Shown piece after piece: positions 56,098 through 64,000 of a DNA stretch of 64,000 nucleotides; within the stretch, counting starts at the first letter, position 1, and each line of letters starts with the position of its first letter. The notes below the pieces were generated by a model. That model was not told where the DNA came from, did not search any database, and was given only the letters and a program-made list of their open reading frames with translations. Source of the stretch: Paenibacillus oleatilyticus (GTDB lineage: Bacteria > Bacillota > Bacilli > Paenibacillales > NBRC-103111). The translations under genes were made by a program, and so were the position numbers. Location: the NCBI RefSeq assembly GCF_018998565.1, contig NZ_JAHNZO010000023.1:1-64000 (forward strand). The letters are read 5' to 3'.

Positions 56098-58428
56098 TTA
56101 TACGCCTACAGGCTTGACCAGAGCGTGTTCGAGAACTTCATCCATATGCGAAACCGGGATGAACGTCAGCTCGGAGCGCACGCTCTCGGGAATTTCTTCG
56201 ATGTCCTTGGCATTGTCCTTCGGCAGCAGCACCGTGCGGATGCCGGCGCGGTGGGCGGCCATAGCCTTTTCCTTCAAACCGCCGATCGGGAGCACGCGGC
56301 CGCGAAGCGTGATCTCGCCCGTCATGGCGACGTGGCGCGAAACCGGGATATTGGTCAAGGCCGAGATGAGCGCCGTGCCCATCGCAATGCCGGCGGACGG
56401 GCCGTCCTTCGGGATGGCGCCTTCCGGCATGTGCACGTGGACATCGTATTTTTCATGGAAGTCCGGCTGAATTCCGAATTGCTCGACCCGCGAACGGGTG
56501 TAGCTGAACGCCGCCTGAGCGGATTCCTTCATGACGTCTCCGAGCTTTCCGGTCAGCGTCAGCTTGCCGCTGCCGGGCATCACCGTCACCTCGATAACAA
56601 GCGTAACCCCGCCGACCTCCGTCCAGGCAAGCCCGGTGACCGCGCCGACCTGATCGCGTTCCTCCACCATGCCGTAGCGGAATTTCGGCTGGCCTAGATA
56701 CTCTTTCAGGTTGTCGGCCTTCACATGCACGGCCGTCGCTCCGCCGACGATCTCCTTGGCCGCCTTCCGGCAGATGGACGAAATTTGCTGCTCCAAGTTA
56801 CGAACGCCCGCCTCGCGCGTATATTCGCGCACCGTGCTCATGAGGGCGTCTTCGTCTATGACGAGTTGACCGTCCTGCAGCCCGTGATTTTCCTGCTGCT
56901 TCGGAAGCAGGTAATTGCGCGCGATGTGCAGCTTCTCGATTTCCGTATATCCCGGAATGTACAGCACTTCCATCCGGTCAAGCAGCGGCCGCGGAATGTT
57001 GTGTATGGCGTTGGCCGTCGTCACGAACATGACATTGGACAGATCGAACGGCACTTCGACGAAATGGTCGCTGAACGTGCTGTTTTGCTCCGGGTCCAGC
57101 ACCTCAAGCAATGCGGAAGCCGGGTCGCCGCGGAAGTCCATGGCCATTTTATCGATTTCGTCCAACAGGAAGACGGGGTTGTTCGTTCCCGCGTTTTTCA
57201 TTCCTTGAATAATCCGGCCCGGCATCGCGCCCACATACGTGCGGCGGTGTCCGCGGATTTCCGCTTCGTCGCGCACGCCGCCCAAGGAAATGCGCACGAA
57301 CTGCCGGCCGAGCGACCTGGCGATCGAACGAGCGATCGACGTCTTCCCGACCCCGGGAGGGCCGACAAGACATAGAATCGGTCCTTTGAGCTTCTTGACC
57401 AGCTTCTGTACGGCCAAATATTCAAGGACGCGCTCTTTCGGCTTCTCCAAGCCGTAATGATCCTGATTCAGAATTTCCTCGGCCTTACGGATATCGAGGT
57501 CGTCTTCGGTCGATTGGGCCCAAGGCAAGCCAAGCAGCCAGTCGATGTAGTTGCGGATGACCGAGCCTTCGGCGGAAGTCGCCGGCATCTTTTCGAGCCG
57601 GTCGATTTCCTTCTCGATCTTCTCCTTCACCTTCTCGGGCACGTCGCTTTGCGCAAGCTGGTTGCGCAGCTCCTCGACCTCGCCGGCCCGTCCTTCTTTA
57701 TCTCCAAGCTCCTTCTGAATCGCCTTCATTTGCTCACGCAAATAATATTCCTTTTGCGTCTTTTCCATCTGCTTCTTGACGCGCTGGCTGATCTTGCGTT
57801 CGAGCTCGAGCACCTCGCGTTCGTTGTTCAGGATGCCGAGCAGCTTCTCAAGCCGCATCCGGACATCGACCGTTTCCAAAATTTCTTGCTTATCCTTAAT
57901 TTTTAACGATAAATGACTGCAAATCACGTCCGCGAGCCGCCCCGGTTCGTCAATATCGGATACGGCAGCCAACGTTTCCGGGGTCACTTTTTTCGAAAGA
58001 TTGATATAATGTTCGAATTGGTTCAGCACCGTGCGCATCAGCGCGTCGATTTCGGGATCGGACGTTTCCTGCTCAGGGAGTTCCCTGACATGAACCTCGT
58101 AGTATTCGTCGTTAACCAGAAACTCCGCAATTTCGGCGCGAACGACGCCTTCCACAAGCACGCGGATCGTTCCGTTCGGCAGCTTGAGCATTTGCCGCAC
58201 TTTCGATATCGTGCCGATCCGGTAAATATCCTCGGTTTTCGGCTCCTCGATGTTCACCTCGGATTGTGAGCACAGCAGGATCATGCTGTCTTCGACCATA
58301 GCCTTCTCCAGGGCCCGTACCGACTTCTCCCTGCCCACATCCAAATGCAGAACCATGCTCGGATACACCAGCAGCCCCCGGAGCGGAAGCAGCGGCAAGC
58401 GGCGCAATTTCTGTTTGCTCGTTCCCAT
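56098..58428 (-). CDS. lon: ATP-dependent protease LonA
   Basis: Soluble hexameric AAA+ protease of 776 residues. LON substrate-binding domain (about 10-200, [16 protein letters not shown]), helical coiled region, Walker [11 protein letters not shown], Walker [11 protein letters not shown], and the Ser-Lys protease domain with DGPSAGIAM and the lysine in [17 protein letters not shown] 58428 is chosen (TGGAGGTG seven bases upstream) over 58461. Confidence 0.97.
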   Translation of the reverse strand: MGTSKQKLRRLPLLPLRGLLVYPSMVLHLDVGREKSVRALEKAMVEDSMILLCSQSEVNIEEPKTEDIYRIGTISKVRQMLKLPNGTIRVLVEGVVRAEIAEFLVNDEYYEVHVRELPEQETSDPEIDALMRTVLNQFEHYINLSKKVTPETLAAVSDIDEPGRLADVICSHLSLKIKDKQEILETVDVRMRLEKLLGILNNEREVLELERKISQRVKKQMEKTQKEYYLREQMKAIQKELGDKEGRAGEVEELRNQLAQSDVPEKVKEKIEKEIDRLEKMPATSAEGSVIRNYIDWLLGLPWAQSTEDDLDIRKAEEILNQDHYGLEKPKERVLEYLAVQKLVKKLKGPILCLVGPPGVGKTSIARSIARSLGRQFVRISLGGVRDEAEIRGHRRTYVGAMPGRIIQGMKNAGTNNPVFLLDEIDKMAMDFRGDPASALLEVLDPEQNSTFSDHFVEVPFDLSNVMFVTTANAIHNIPRPLLDRMEVLYIPGYTEIEKLHIARNYLLPKQQENHGLQDGQLVIDEDALMSTVREYTREAGVRNLEQQISSICRKAAKEIVGGATAVHVKADNLKEYLGQPKFRYGMVEERDQVGAVTGLAWTEVGGVTLVIEVTVMPGSGKLTLTGKLGDVMKESAQAAFSYTRSRVEQFGIQPDFHEKYDVHVHMPEGAIPKDGPSAGIAMGTALISALTNIPVSRHVAMTGEITLRGRVLPIGGLKEKAMAAHRAGIRTVLLPKDNAKDIEEIPESVRSELTFIPVSHMDEVLEHALVKPVGV

Positions 58429-58548
58429 CCGCGAGCACCTCCAGACTATACTTACATGCATGTGATTTACATTTTATCAAAATTGATTTTAAAACACCAA
58501 TCGGGGGCCGCAGTTTCCGCTCTCGTGAACAAACAGACGCCAACCGCT

Positions 58549-60255
58549 CTATTCGAGCGCATCGGCGTGCAGAATCGTAACGGAGGCGCTGCTGACCGTC
58601 TCCTGAGGCATAGCAGGAGGCTCGGCAGCCAGATGGGCGCTTTCGATACCCAAGGCGTGATGAAGCAGTTCCTCCACAGAATCGACCGGAATGACTTCCA
58701 ATCCGTTAAGTCCCGCAAAAACTTCCTGCCAGTTTTCCTTCGGAATGATGACTTTAGTCGCTCCGGCCTGAAAAGCTGCCTCGACTTTGGCGATAACGCC
58801 CCCTACCGGCTTCACCTTGCCATGAATGCTGATTTCACCGGTCATCGCCAGATGGTTGTCGACCGGAATCCGTTTGATGGCAGAAGCAATTGCTACGGCC
58901 ATCGATACGCCGGCCGAAGGTCCGTCAATCGGAATGCCGCCCGGAAAATTGATATGCATATCGTAATCGTAAGGCTGTAAACCAAGCCGCCGCAGGACGG
59001 TAAGCACGTTCTCAACGGAGCCTCGCGCCATGCTTTTGCGACGGAGCGTCCGGGACCCGCCGCCCATTTCTTCCTCGTCGACGACACCGGTAATCGTAAA
59101 TTGACCCATCCCCGGTTTGGTCGCCGGAATGGCGGTCACTTCGATGTCAAGCAGCATGCCGAGATTCGGTCCGTAAACGGCCAATCCGTTAACCAGCCCG
59201 ATTTCCGGGCGCTGGGAAACTTTTTTCTCCGGCCTCGGCGGAATTTGCGAGCTGTTGACAACCCATTCGATGTCGGCTGCCGTCAGCTCTCTGCGTTGAT
59301 CGGTCAGCGCCACTCCTGCCGCAAGCTGAATAATATTAACCGCTTCTCGGCCGTTGGTCGCGTACTTCTTAACAACCTCAATAGCGGCAGGACAGTCGGG
59401 AAAACCGATTTTTTTCAGCGCTTTGGTGGCAATCGAGCCGATTTCATCCGGCAACAGCGGACGGAAATAAATTTCCATGCAGCGCGAGCGGATCGCCGGA
59501 GGGAGCTCCTGAGGATTGCGTGTCGTTGCCCCTACGAGCCGGAAATCCGCAGGCAGGCCGTTCTGGAACACATCGTGAATATAACTCGGCACATTCGTGT
59601 CTTCGGAATTGTAATACGCGCTTTCCAAAAATACTTTGCGATCTTCGAGCACCTTTAATAATTTATTCATCTGATGCGGATGCAATTCACCGATCTCGTC
59701 AATGAACAAAATCCCTCCGTGCGCCTTCGTCACCGCCCCGGGTTTCGGCTGCGGAATGCCGGCCACTCCCATAGCTCCCGCTCCTTGATAAATCGGATCG
59801 TGAACCGAGCCGATTAACGGGTCGGCAATGCCCCGCTCATCAAATCGCGCCGTCGTCGCATCGATCTCGGTAAATTTGGCGTCCGGACGAAACGGCGATT
59901 CCGGATTTTTCTTCGCTTCCTCCAATACGACGCGGGCGGCGGCCGTTTTGCCCACACCGGGCGGGCCGTAAATGATCACGTGCTGCGGATTGGCGCCACA
60001 CAGCGCCGCTTTCAGGGCACGCAGCCCTTCCTTTTGCCCGACGATGTCTTCCATGGCCGTCGGTCTTGTTTTTTCGGCTAACGGTTTATTTAAAGAGACG
60101 GATCGCAGCCTGCGCAGCTTCTCCAGCTCTTTCTTCGATTCCTTATCGACGGCGGAACGATTCGTCTGCTGATTGCGCAGCAGGTTCCAAAAGTACATAC
60201 CGATAACGATGGCAAAAAACAACTGGATAACCATCAAAACCACGCTGATATTCAA
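58549..60255 (-). CDS. lonB: Membrane-anchored ATP-dependent protease LonB
   Basis: Lon-like protease of spore formers, made in the forespore under sigma-F in B. subtilis. An N-terminal membrane helix (about 4-25) replaces the LON domain; then Walker [15 protein letters not shown], Walker B ILFIDEIGELHPHQM, and the proteolytic domain with DGPSAGVSMAVAIASA and the lysine in GGVIAKVEAAFQAG. 568 residues. TTG start at 60255 behind GGAGGGA. It precedes lonA by 120 bases. Confidence 0.95.
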   Translation of the reverse strand: MNISVVLMVIQLFFAIVIGMYFWNLLRNQQTNRSAVDKESKKELEKLRRLRSVSLNKPLAEKTRPTAMEDIVGQKEGLRALKAALCGANPQHVIIYGPPGVGKTAAARVVLEEAKKNPESPFRPDAKFTEIDATTARFDERGIADPLIGSVHDPIYQGAGAMGVAGIPQPKPGAVTKAHGGILFIDEIGELHPHQMNKLLKVLEDRKVFLESAYYNSEDTNVPSYIHDVFQNGLPADFRLVGATTRNPQELPPAIRSRCMEIYFRPLLPDEIGSIATKALKKIGFPDCPAAIEVVKKYATNGREAVNIIQLAAGVALTDQRRELTAADIEWVVNSSQIPPRPEKKVSQRPEIGLVNGLAVYGPNLGMLLDIEVTAIPATKPGMGQFTITGVVDEEEMGGGSRTLRRKSMARGSVENVLTVLRRLGLQPYDYDMHINFPGGIPIDGPSAGVSMAVAIASAIKRIPVDNHLAMTGEISIHGKVKPVGGVIAKVEAAFQAGATKVIIPKENWQEVFAGLNGLEVIPVDSVEELLHHALGIESAHLAAEPPAMPQETVSSASVTILHADALE

Positions 60256-60436
60256 TCTAATCCCTCCTGTTGCTCACGGCCGCCCGAACGGCCGCTACGG
60301 CATTCATATAATTGGTAGTATTGCCCTGTCATGGTGGCATTAATCGCTGCGCTTTAAGAAACTTTTTTAGGGAATGCTAAAACCATGAGATACAAAATAA
60401 GCTGCTGACGATTTTACGCGAAAGGAGGGGCAGCCG

Positions 60437-61177
60437 ATGTCGTGGCCGAATCTATGGAAGCGGGCGATTAAACTTGCCGTTGCCGCAATGCTGGCACTGA
60501 CCGTCCTGACTTTCCAAGCCGGACATGCGAAAGCGGCGGCGCCCGAAGCCCGGTCCTTATCGGGGCTTCCGGCTTCCAATCCTGCCATTACAAGCGTCGA
60601 CGTTTTAATTGACGTAGGGCATGGCGGAGTAGACGGAGGCACCTCGTACGGTGACTTGTTGGAAAAAGATATCAATTTGGCGATCGCCAAAAAAACGTAC
60701 GAGACTTTGCGCAGAAAAGGGTACGTCGTCTTAATGAACCGGATGGACGATTACGCGCTAAGCGGAGAAAATTTATGGTTGAAAATCCGTTCGAGACATA
60801 TCAAGGACTTGGCCCAACGCAGCCATCTGTGCAATGAGGTCAAGCCCAAAATCATGATCAGCCTGCACGTCAACTCTGCCCGCCATTCTTCGAAACGAGG
60901 CGCGATCCTCATTCATCAAGCAAAGCCGCAGAGCCAGCAGCTCGCAAAATCCGTGCAAGCAGCGCTGAACGCGCTATATGGTACGAACGACAAGCCTGTG
61001 CTCGGCCGCACGTTTTATTTGTTAAAATATTCGAAGGCGCCAACGGTTATCGTCGAAATGGGTTTTATTACGAATGCCGAAGACCGCCGGATGCTAACCG
61101 AGGACCGGTCTCAGCAGCTTGTCGGTGAAGCCATCGCCGCAGGCGTCGAACAGTACTTCCAGCAGCAACAAAAGTAA
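60437..61177 (+). CDS. cwlD: N-acetylmuramoyl-L-alanine amidase, CwlD-like
   Basis: Signal peptide (about 1-34) and an Amidase_3 domain: zinc and catalytic residues in DVGHGGVDGGTSYGDLLEKD, ISLHVNSARHSS and IVEMGFITNAEDRRM. 246 residues, the size of CwlD, which with PdaA makes muramic-delta-lactam in spore cortex. The spore-gene setting and the polysaccharide deacetylase-like neighbour support CwlD, but a vegetative amidase cannot be excluded. AAAGGAGGGG precedes the ATG. Confidence 0.82.
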   Translation: MSWPNLWKRAIKLAVAAMLALTVLTFQAGHAKAAAPEARSLSGLPASNPAITSVDVLIDVGHGGVDGGTSYGDLLEKDINLAIAKKTYETLRRKGYVVLMNRMDDYALSGENLWLKIRSRHIKDLAQRSHLCNEVKPKIMISLHVNSARHSSKRGAILIHQAKPQSQQLAKSVQAALNALYGTNDKPVLGRTFYLLKYSKAPTVIVEMGFITNAEDRRMLTEDRSQQLVGEAIAAGVEQYFQQQQK

Positions 61178-61219
61178 AAGACCGCGTAAACAAGCCGATT
61201 TTGGGCGCGGTCTTTTTTG
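61176..61219. terminator. Bidirectional terminator
   Basis: AAAAGACCGCG and CGCGGTCTTTTTT form a stem with a 19-base loop between the convergent cwlD-like (+) and deacetylase-like (-) genes. Confidence 0.92.
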
Positions 61220-61230
61220 CATTGGGATCA

Positions 61231-62007
61231 TTATTTCATTAGTTGCGATGCCGGTACGAAATGTCCGCCAAGCTGCTGCAAAGTCGGAATCGATTGCTTC
61301 AAAATTTCGGAGGTATGCTTCCCCGGTGGACCGACATGGCCGATGACAATCGTGCTGTCATTCTCGCGGACGAGCTTTTGCAGCTTTACCGCCTGCTTAA
61401 GAATATGACTCCGGGTGTAGGTATCATCCATGAACAAGTTGTTTTCCGCCGTGCGCACACCCATTTCTTTCGCCAGCTTACCGATGACGCTCTTGTCGGT
61501 CGTCCGGCTGTCCAAAAAGTACAAGTTGCGCTCTTTGCATACGGTGAGCACAATCCGCATGACTCGCTCGTCAGACGTCGCCTTCGATCCCATGTGGTTA
61601 TTGATGCCTACCGCATGGGGCACATCCTCAATGGCGGCAATGACTCTTCGCCGGATTTCATCGTCGGGAAGTCTCGTGGTTATCGCACCCGGACCGAGCC
61701 ACTCCGGTTTTCCGTTCCGGGGCTCCATCGGCAGGTGTACGATGACTTCTTTGCCAAGCTTATGCGCCCATTCCGCATCACGCTTCGTTGTCGACAGAAA
61801 AGGCATAACCGCCGCTACAAACGGAATCGGCAGCTCCATCATCTGCTCGGTGCCCGCTTGACCGTTGCCGAAATCGTCGATGACGACGGCAATTTGCTTC
61901 GTTGCTGCCGCCGGGTCGATGGCTGTGTACTGTCCGGCTGCAATTGCCGGAATGAGGACGCATAGACAGACCCATCCTGTGACGGACGCCCACCATTTCC
62001 TTCGCAT
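61231..62007 (-). CDS. Divergent polysaccharide deacetylase family protein (YibQ/DUF610)
   Basis: The 258-residue product starts at ATG 62007 (AAGGAGGTG six bases upstream) with a signal peptide (about 1-24). The fold is a deacetylase-like barrel: IAVVIDDFGNGQAGTEQM, VIVHLPMEPRNGKPEWLG, AVGINNHMGSKATSDERVM and FLDSRTTDKSV, matching the divergent polysaccharide deacetylase family; the Asp-Asp and His-containing motifs are present. The activity of this family is not well established. Confidence 0.9.
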   Translation of the reverse strand: MRRKWWASVTGWVCLCVLIPAIAAGQYTAIDPAAATKQIAVVIDDFGNGQAGTEQMMELPIPFVAAVMPFLSTTKRDAEWAHKLGKEVIVHLPMEPRNGKPEWLGPGAITTRLPDDEIRRRVIAAIEDVPHAVGINNHMGSKATSDERVMRIVLTVCKERNLYFLDSRTTDKSVIGKLAKEMGVRTAENNLFMDDTYTRSHILKQAVKLQKLVRENDSTIVIGHVGPPGKHTSEILKQSIPTLQQLGGHFVPASQLMK

Positions 62008-62196
62008 GGACCGCACCTCCTTATCCGTTTTTTTCTTAACCTCATTGTTTGCAGTACACCGAAAACCTATACGAGCGATTGCTAATTTTGGATTTATGCT
62101 CCAGAAATTTTTATCCCTATTTTGAAGGAAAAATGCAGTCTGGTTCGTCATAGTTATTGGAATTATTTACATAGAGACAAGAAAGTGGGGGCTCAA

Positions 62197-64000
62197 ATGA
62201 AACGATGGAAACTGTTATGCTTCGCAGGGCTAGTATGGATGGGGACGTGTGCTTGCGATGCCTCCCAAGCCGCTGCGTCTTCGGTTAAGGAATCCGATTC
62301 TTTTCTATCCTACGTCAGACCGGACCCATCCCCGCCGTTCCGAATCGTTCGGGATACCGGCGAGAAGAAAGGCGAATACCCGATTTTCGAACATACCGAC
62401 GATCCGCAGACGGAGCATTTATTCCGCGATTCGTTTATGGCTGAGTCCGTACGTTTGTTTTTCCTCGCTCAAAACTTGGTTAACCGCCCTAAGGAAACGC
62501 AGGCGCAAACGGAACTCCGTCAGGCAAGCCACCCTGCCTACTTGTTATTATCCGAACGGGAAGGCGGCTTCCCCGGGACGGGCTTTTATTTGAAGCAGAA
62601 TGGGGAGCTGCTCGATCATACGGGCACGCCGTATGTCGACCTTATGAAAAGCACGGCCGCGTCCGACTACTTGGGCTCCATGAGCCAAATTTATCCGCAT
62701 GAGCTCGGCCATGTCATGTACCATTTGCTTTCGCCGGACTGGGACCGGACCGAAAGCCGTTCGGGCGATATGCATTACGTGTCCTTGACCACGGACCGGC
62801 GGGTCGCGTTTGACGAAGGCTTTGCCGAGCATTTCGAAAATGTGTCTTTGGATCATGAACCGGACGAATCCAGAAAAGCCGGCCTTGAATCCAGCGTCCG
62901 GCAGGCTCGGTTAACCACAGCGACCATGGTCACCGGATACGAAAGAGATTATGCCTGGCCAATGCGATTGCAGCTTTATCGGGCCGCAGTTCCGTTCTGG
63001 TATCAGAGATTTGAAATGTTGAAACGGCACGATTGGGTGAAGGAAGGAACGATACGTTTCTCGACGACGCAGCCAACTGTAGGGTCCCCCGAACAGAGCA
63101 TCAAATACCGCAATATGGGCGTTCGTTATGATGAAAACAAACCGAGGAAAATATCGGAAGCCTTGGCTACCGAAGGTGTCGTTTCCGCTCTTTTTACGAA
63201 GCTGCTTTCCAGCGACTTGAAGCACCGGTATAGGGAGGATACGTTCTATTCGGCTTTTTTGGCGGACGCTTCGCGTACCGTGGATGCCAAAGCTGTATTT
63301 ACCCCACTGCAAAACGAGTACATGAAAATATTTCACGTTCTCCATAAGTATGTGAATCGAACCGATTCTCCGCTGGCGGATTTTGTTCAGGGCTACGCCG
63401 CCGAGTACCCGGACGAGAAAGAAGTACTGTACCGGATCCTAGGCGAAGCTACGGGGCTAAGTGAAAAGGAACTTGAAGCAAGCCCCCCGGAAATCTGGCT
63501 ATTGAACAAGAGCCAAACGCACAGCTATTTAGCGATCGATGAGGCAGGCTCGATTCGAATGCCGTTTTATGCGTTCGATCTGAATGCAGCGGATATCAAC
63601 GATCTCATGACTTTTCCGGGCATCGGAGAGGCTGAGGCGGAAGTTATCATTCGATACCGGGACAATCAATCGTTTATCCGAGAGCTGGCCGAGGTAAAAC
63701 AAATCCCTGGTTTGTCTGTGGAGGCCATTCAAACGCTCTTGGACGGGGCTTACGACCCGAATTTTGTCCGGGAATCGAGAGCCCAAACAGAACAACGGTT
63801 GGGGGACGGATTGCTGCCAAGGCTACTTACGGGGTCGCTGTGGATGCTGGCGAAGTTTGCTCTTGCCTGGTTCGGCGTCTTTCTTCTGCTTTATTATGTG
63901 CTGGCGCTTAGGAAGCGCTTTGAGCTGAGGCGTGCTTTAAGGATTATCCTGACGAATGCGATGAAAATGAGTGTCCTGGTGCTATTCGCTCTGGCTTCCG
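62197..64000 (+). CDS. HEXXH metallopeptidase-like protein with ComEA-like helix-hairpin-helix and membrane segment, 3' end outside the window
   Basis: From ATG 62197 the frame is open to base 64000 (601 residues visible). The N-terminus is a signal or lipoprotein-like segment (MKRWKLLCFAGLVWMGTCAC). A zinc motif HELGH is at 168-172, followed 34 residues later by DEGFAEHFE (206-214), a likely third ligand Glu as in gluzincins. A middle domain of about 240 residues is unassigned. A ComEA-type helix-hairpin-helix spans about 460-510 (NAADINDLMTFPGIGEAEAE, VKQIPGL). A membrane helix at about 545-568 is followed by basic residues and a further hydrophobic stretch at the edge. I know no described family with this order. 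Confidence 0.75.
   Translation, partial: MKRWKLLCFAGLVWMGTCACDASQAAASSVKESDSFLSYVRPDPSPPFRIVRDTGEKKGEYPIFEHTDDPQTEHLFRDSFMAESVRLFFLAQNLVNRPKETQAQTELRQASHPAYLLLSEREGGFPGTGFYLKQNGELLDHTGTPYVDLMKSTAASDYLGSMSQIYPHELGHVMYHLLSPDWDRTESRSGDMHYVSLTTDRRVAFDEGFAEHFENVSLDHEPDESRKAGLESSVRQARLTTATMVTGYERDYAWPMRLQLYRAAVPFWYQRFEMLKRHDWVKEGTIRFSTTQPTVGSPEQSIKYRNMGVRYDENKPRKISEALATEGVVSALFTKLLSSDLKHRYREDTFYSAFLADASRTVDAKAVFTPLQNEYMKIFHVLHKYVNRTDSPLADFVQGYAAEYPDEKEVLYRILGEATGLSEKELEASPPEIWLLNKSQTHSYLAIDEAGSIRMPFYAFDLNAADINDLMTFPGIGEAEAEVIIRYRDNQSFIRELAEVKQIPGLSVEAIQTLLDGAYDPNFVRESRAQTEQRLGDGLLPRLLTGSLWMLAKFALAWFGVFLLLYYVLALRKRFELRRALRIILTNAMKMSVLVLFALAS

Noticed and set aside
60256-60436. Sigma-E or sigma-G promoter for the cwlD-like gene
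   Set aside because: CATATAAT near 60305 resembles a sigma-E -10, but no matching -35 is present at the right distance.

Overview
The window is about 64 kb of chromosome from an endospore-forming member of the Bacillales, most likely Paenibacillaceae (Paenibacillus or a close relative). The gene order follows the Bacillus subtilis block safA / pheA-pheB-obg-spo0B-rpmA-prp-rplU / spoIVFAB / minCD-mreBCD-radC-maf / spoIIB / folC-valS-spoVID / hem genes / engB-lonA-lonB. It differs in ways typical of Paenibacillaceae: a hom-thrCB-pheA operon, a rodA and an rng gene inside the min/spo region, an SLH-domain amidase, and hemE-hemH-hemY inserted between hemB and hemL. Base composition is moderately GC-rich, most genes lie on the minus strand, and GTG/TTG starts with strong Shine-Dalgarno sites are common. 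I see no rRNA, tRNA or CRISPR array.

Layout. 1-1.04 kb: 3' truncated safA-like spore coat gene with in-frame 14-residue tandem repeats. 1.4-6.2 kb: threonine/phenylalanine operon (pheB-like ACT protein, hom, thrC, thrB, pheA). 6.3-8.2 kb: a NUDIX gene, a small hairpin-flanked mobile-like element, and a divergent TrpD paralogue behind a promoter carrying a GlnR/TnrA-type box. 8.6-22.5 kb: obg-spo0B, rplU-prp-rpmA with an L21 leader, rng, spoIVFA-spoIVFB, rodA, minCD, mreBCD, radC, maf and a DUF4321 gene. 22.6-34 kb: SLH amidase, a SpoIIB-like SPOR protein, murC, folC, valS with a T-box, spoVID, an RluA-family enzyme with a coupled small membrane protein. 34-47.5 kb: a phosphodiester glycosidase and ten tetrapyrrole genes in two transcription units. 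47.5-50.3 kb: a repeat-rich intergenic region, an unknown membrane protein, speD behind a structured leader, and an unknown gene. 50.5-64 kb: lone RND pump, copper-amine-oxidase-N-like secreted protein, engB, lonA, lonB, cwlD-like amidase, a polysaccharide deacetylase-like protein, and a gene running off the end that joins a HEXXH metallopeptidase-like region to a ComEA-like helix-hairpin-helix and a membrane segment.

How it fits together. The spore genes cover several steps: phosphorelay (Spo0B), engulfment (SpoIIB-like), pro-sigma-K processing (SpoIVFA/FB), coat assembly (SafA-like, SpoVID), cortex (CwlD-like), and forespore proteolysis (LonB). They are interleaved with cell-shape genes (RodA, MreBCD, MinCD), precursor supply (MurC, FolC, ValS) and heme/siroheme synthesis. 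Candidate sigma-E promoters precede safA and spoIVFA.

The least explained items are the speD leader (a possible pseudoknot that competes with a hairpin at the ribosome-binding site), the metallopeptidase-HhH-membrane protein at the right edge, the element at 6849-7098, the GlnR-type box before the TrpD paralogue, and the similar Asn/Pro/Gln repeats in the SafA-like and SpoVID-like proteins.
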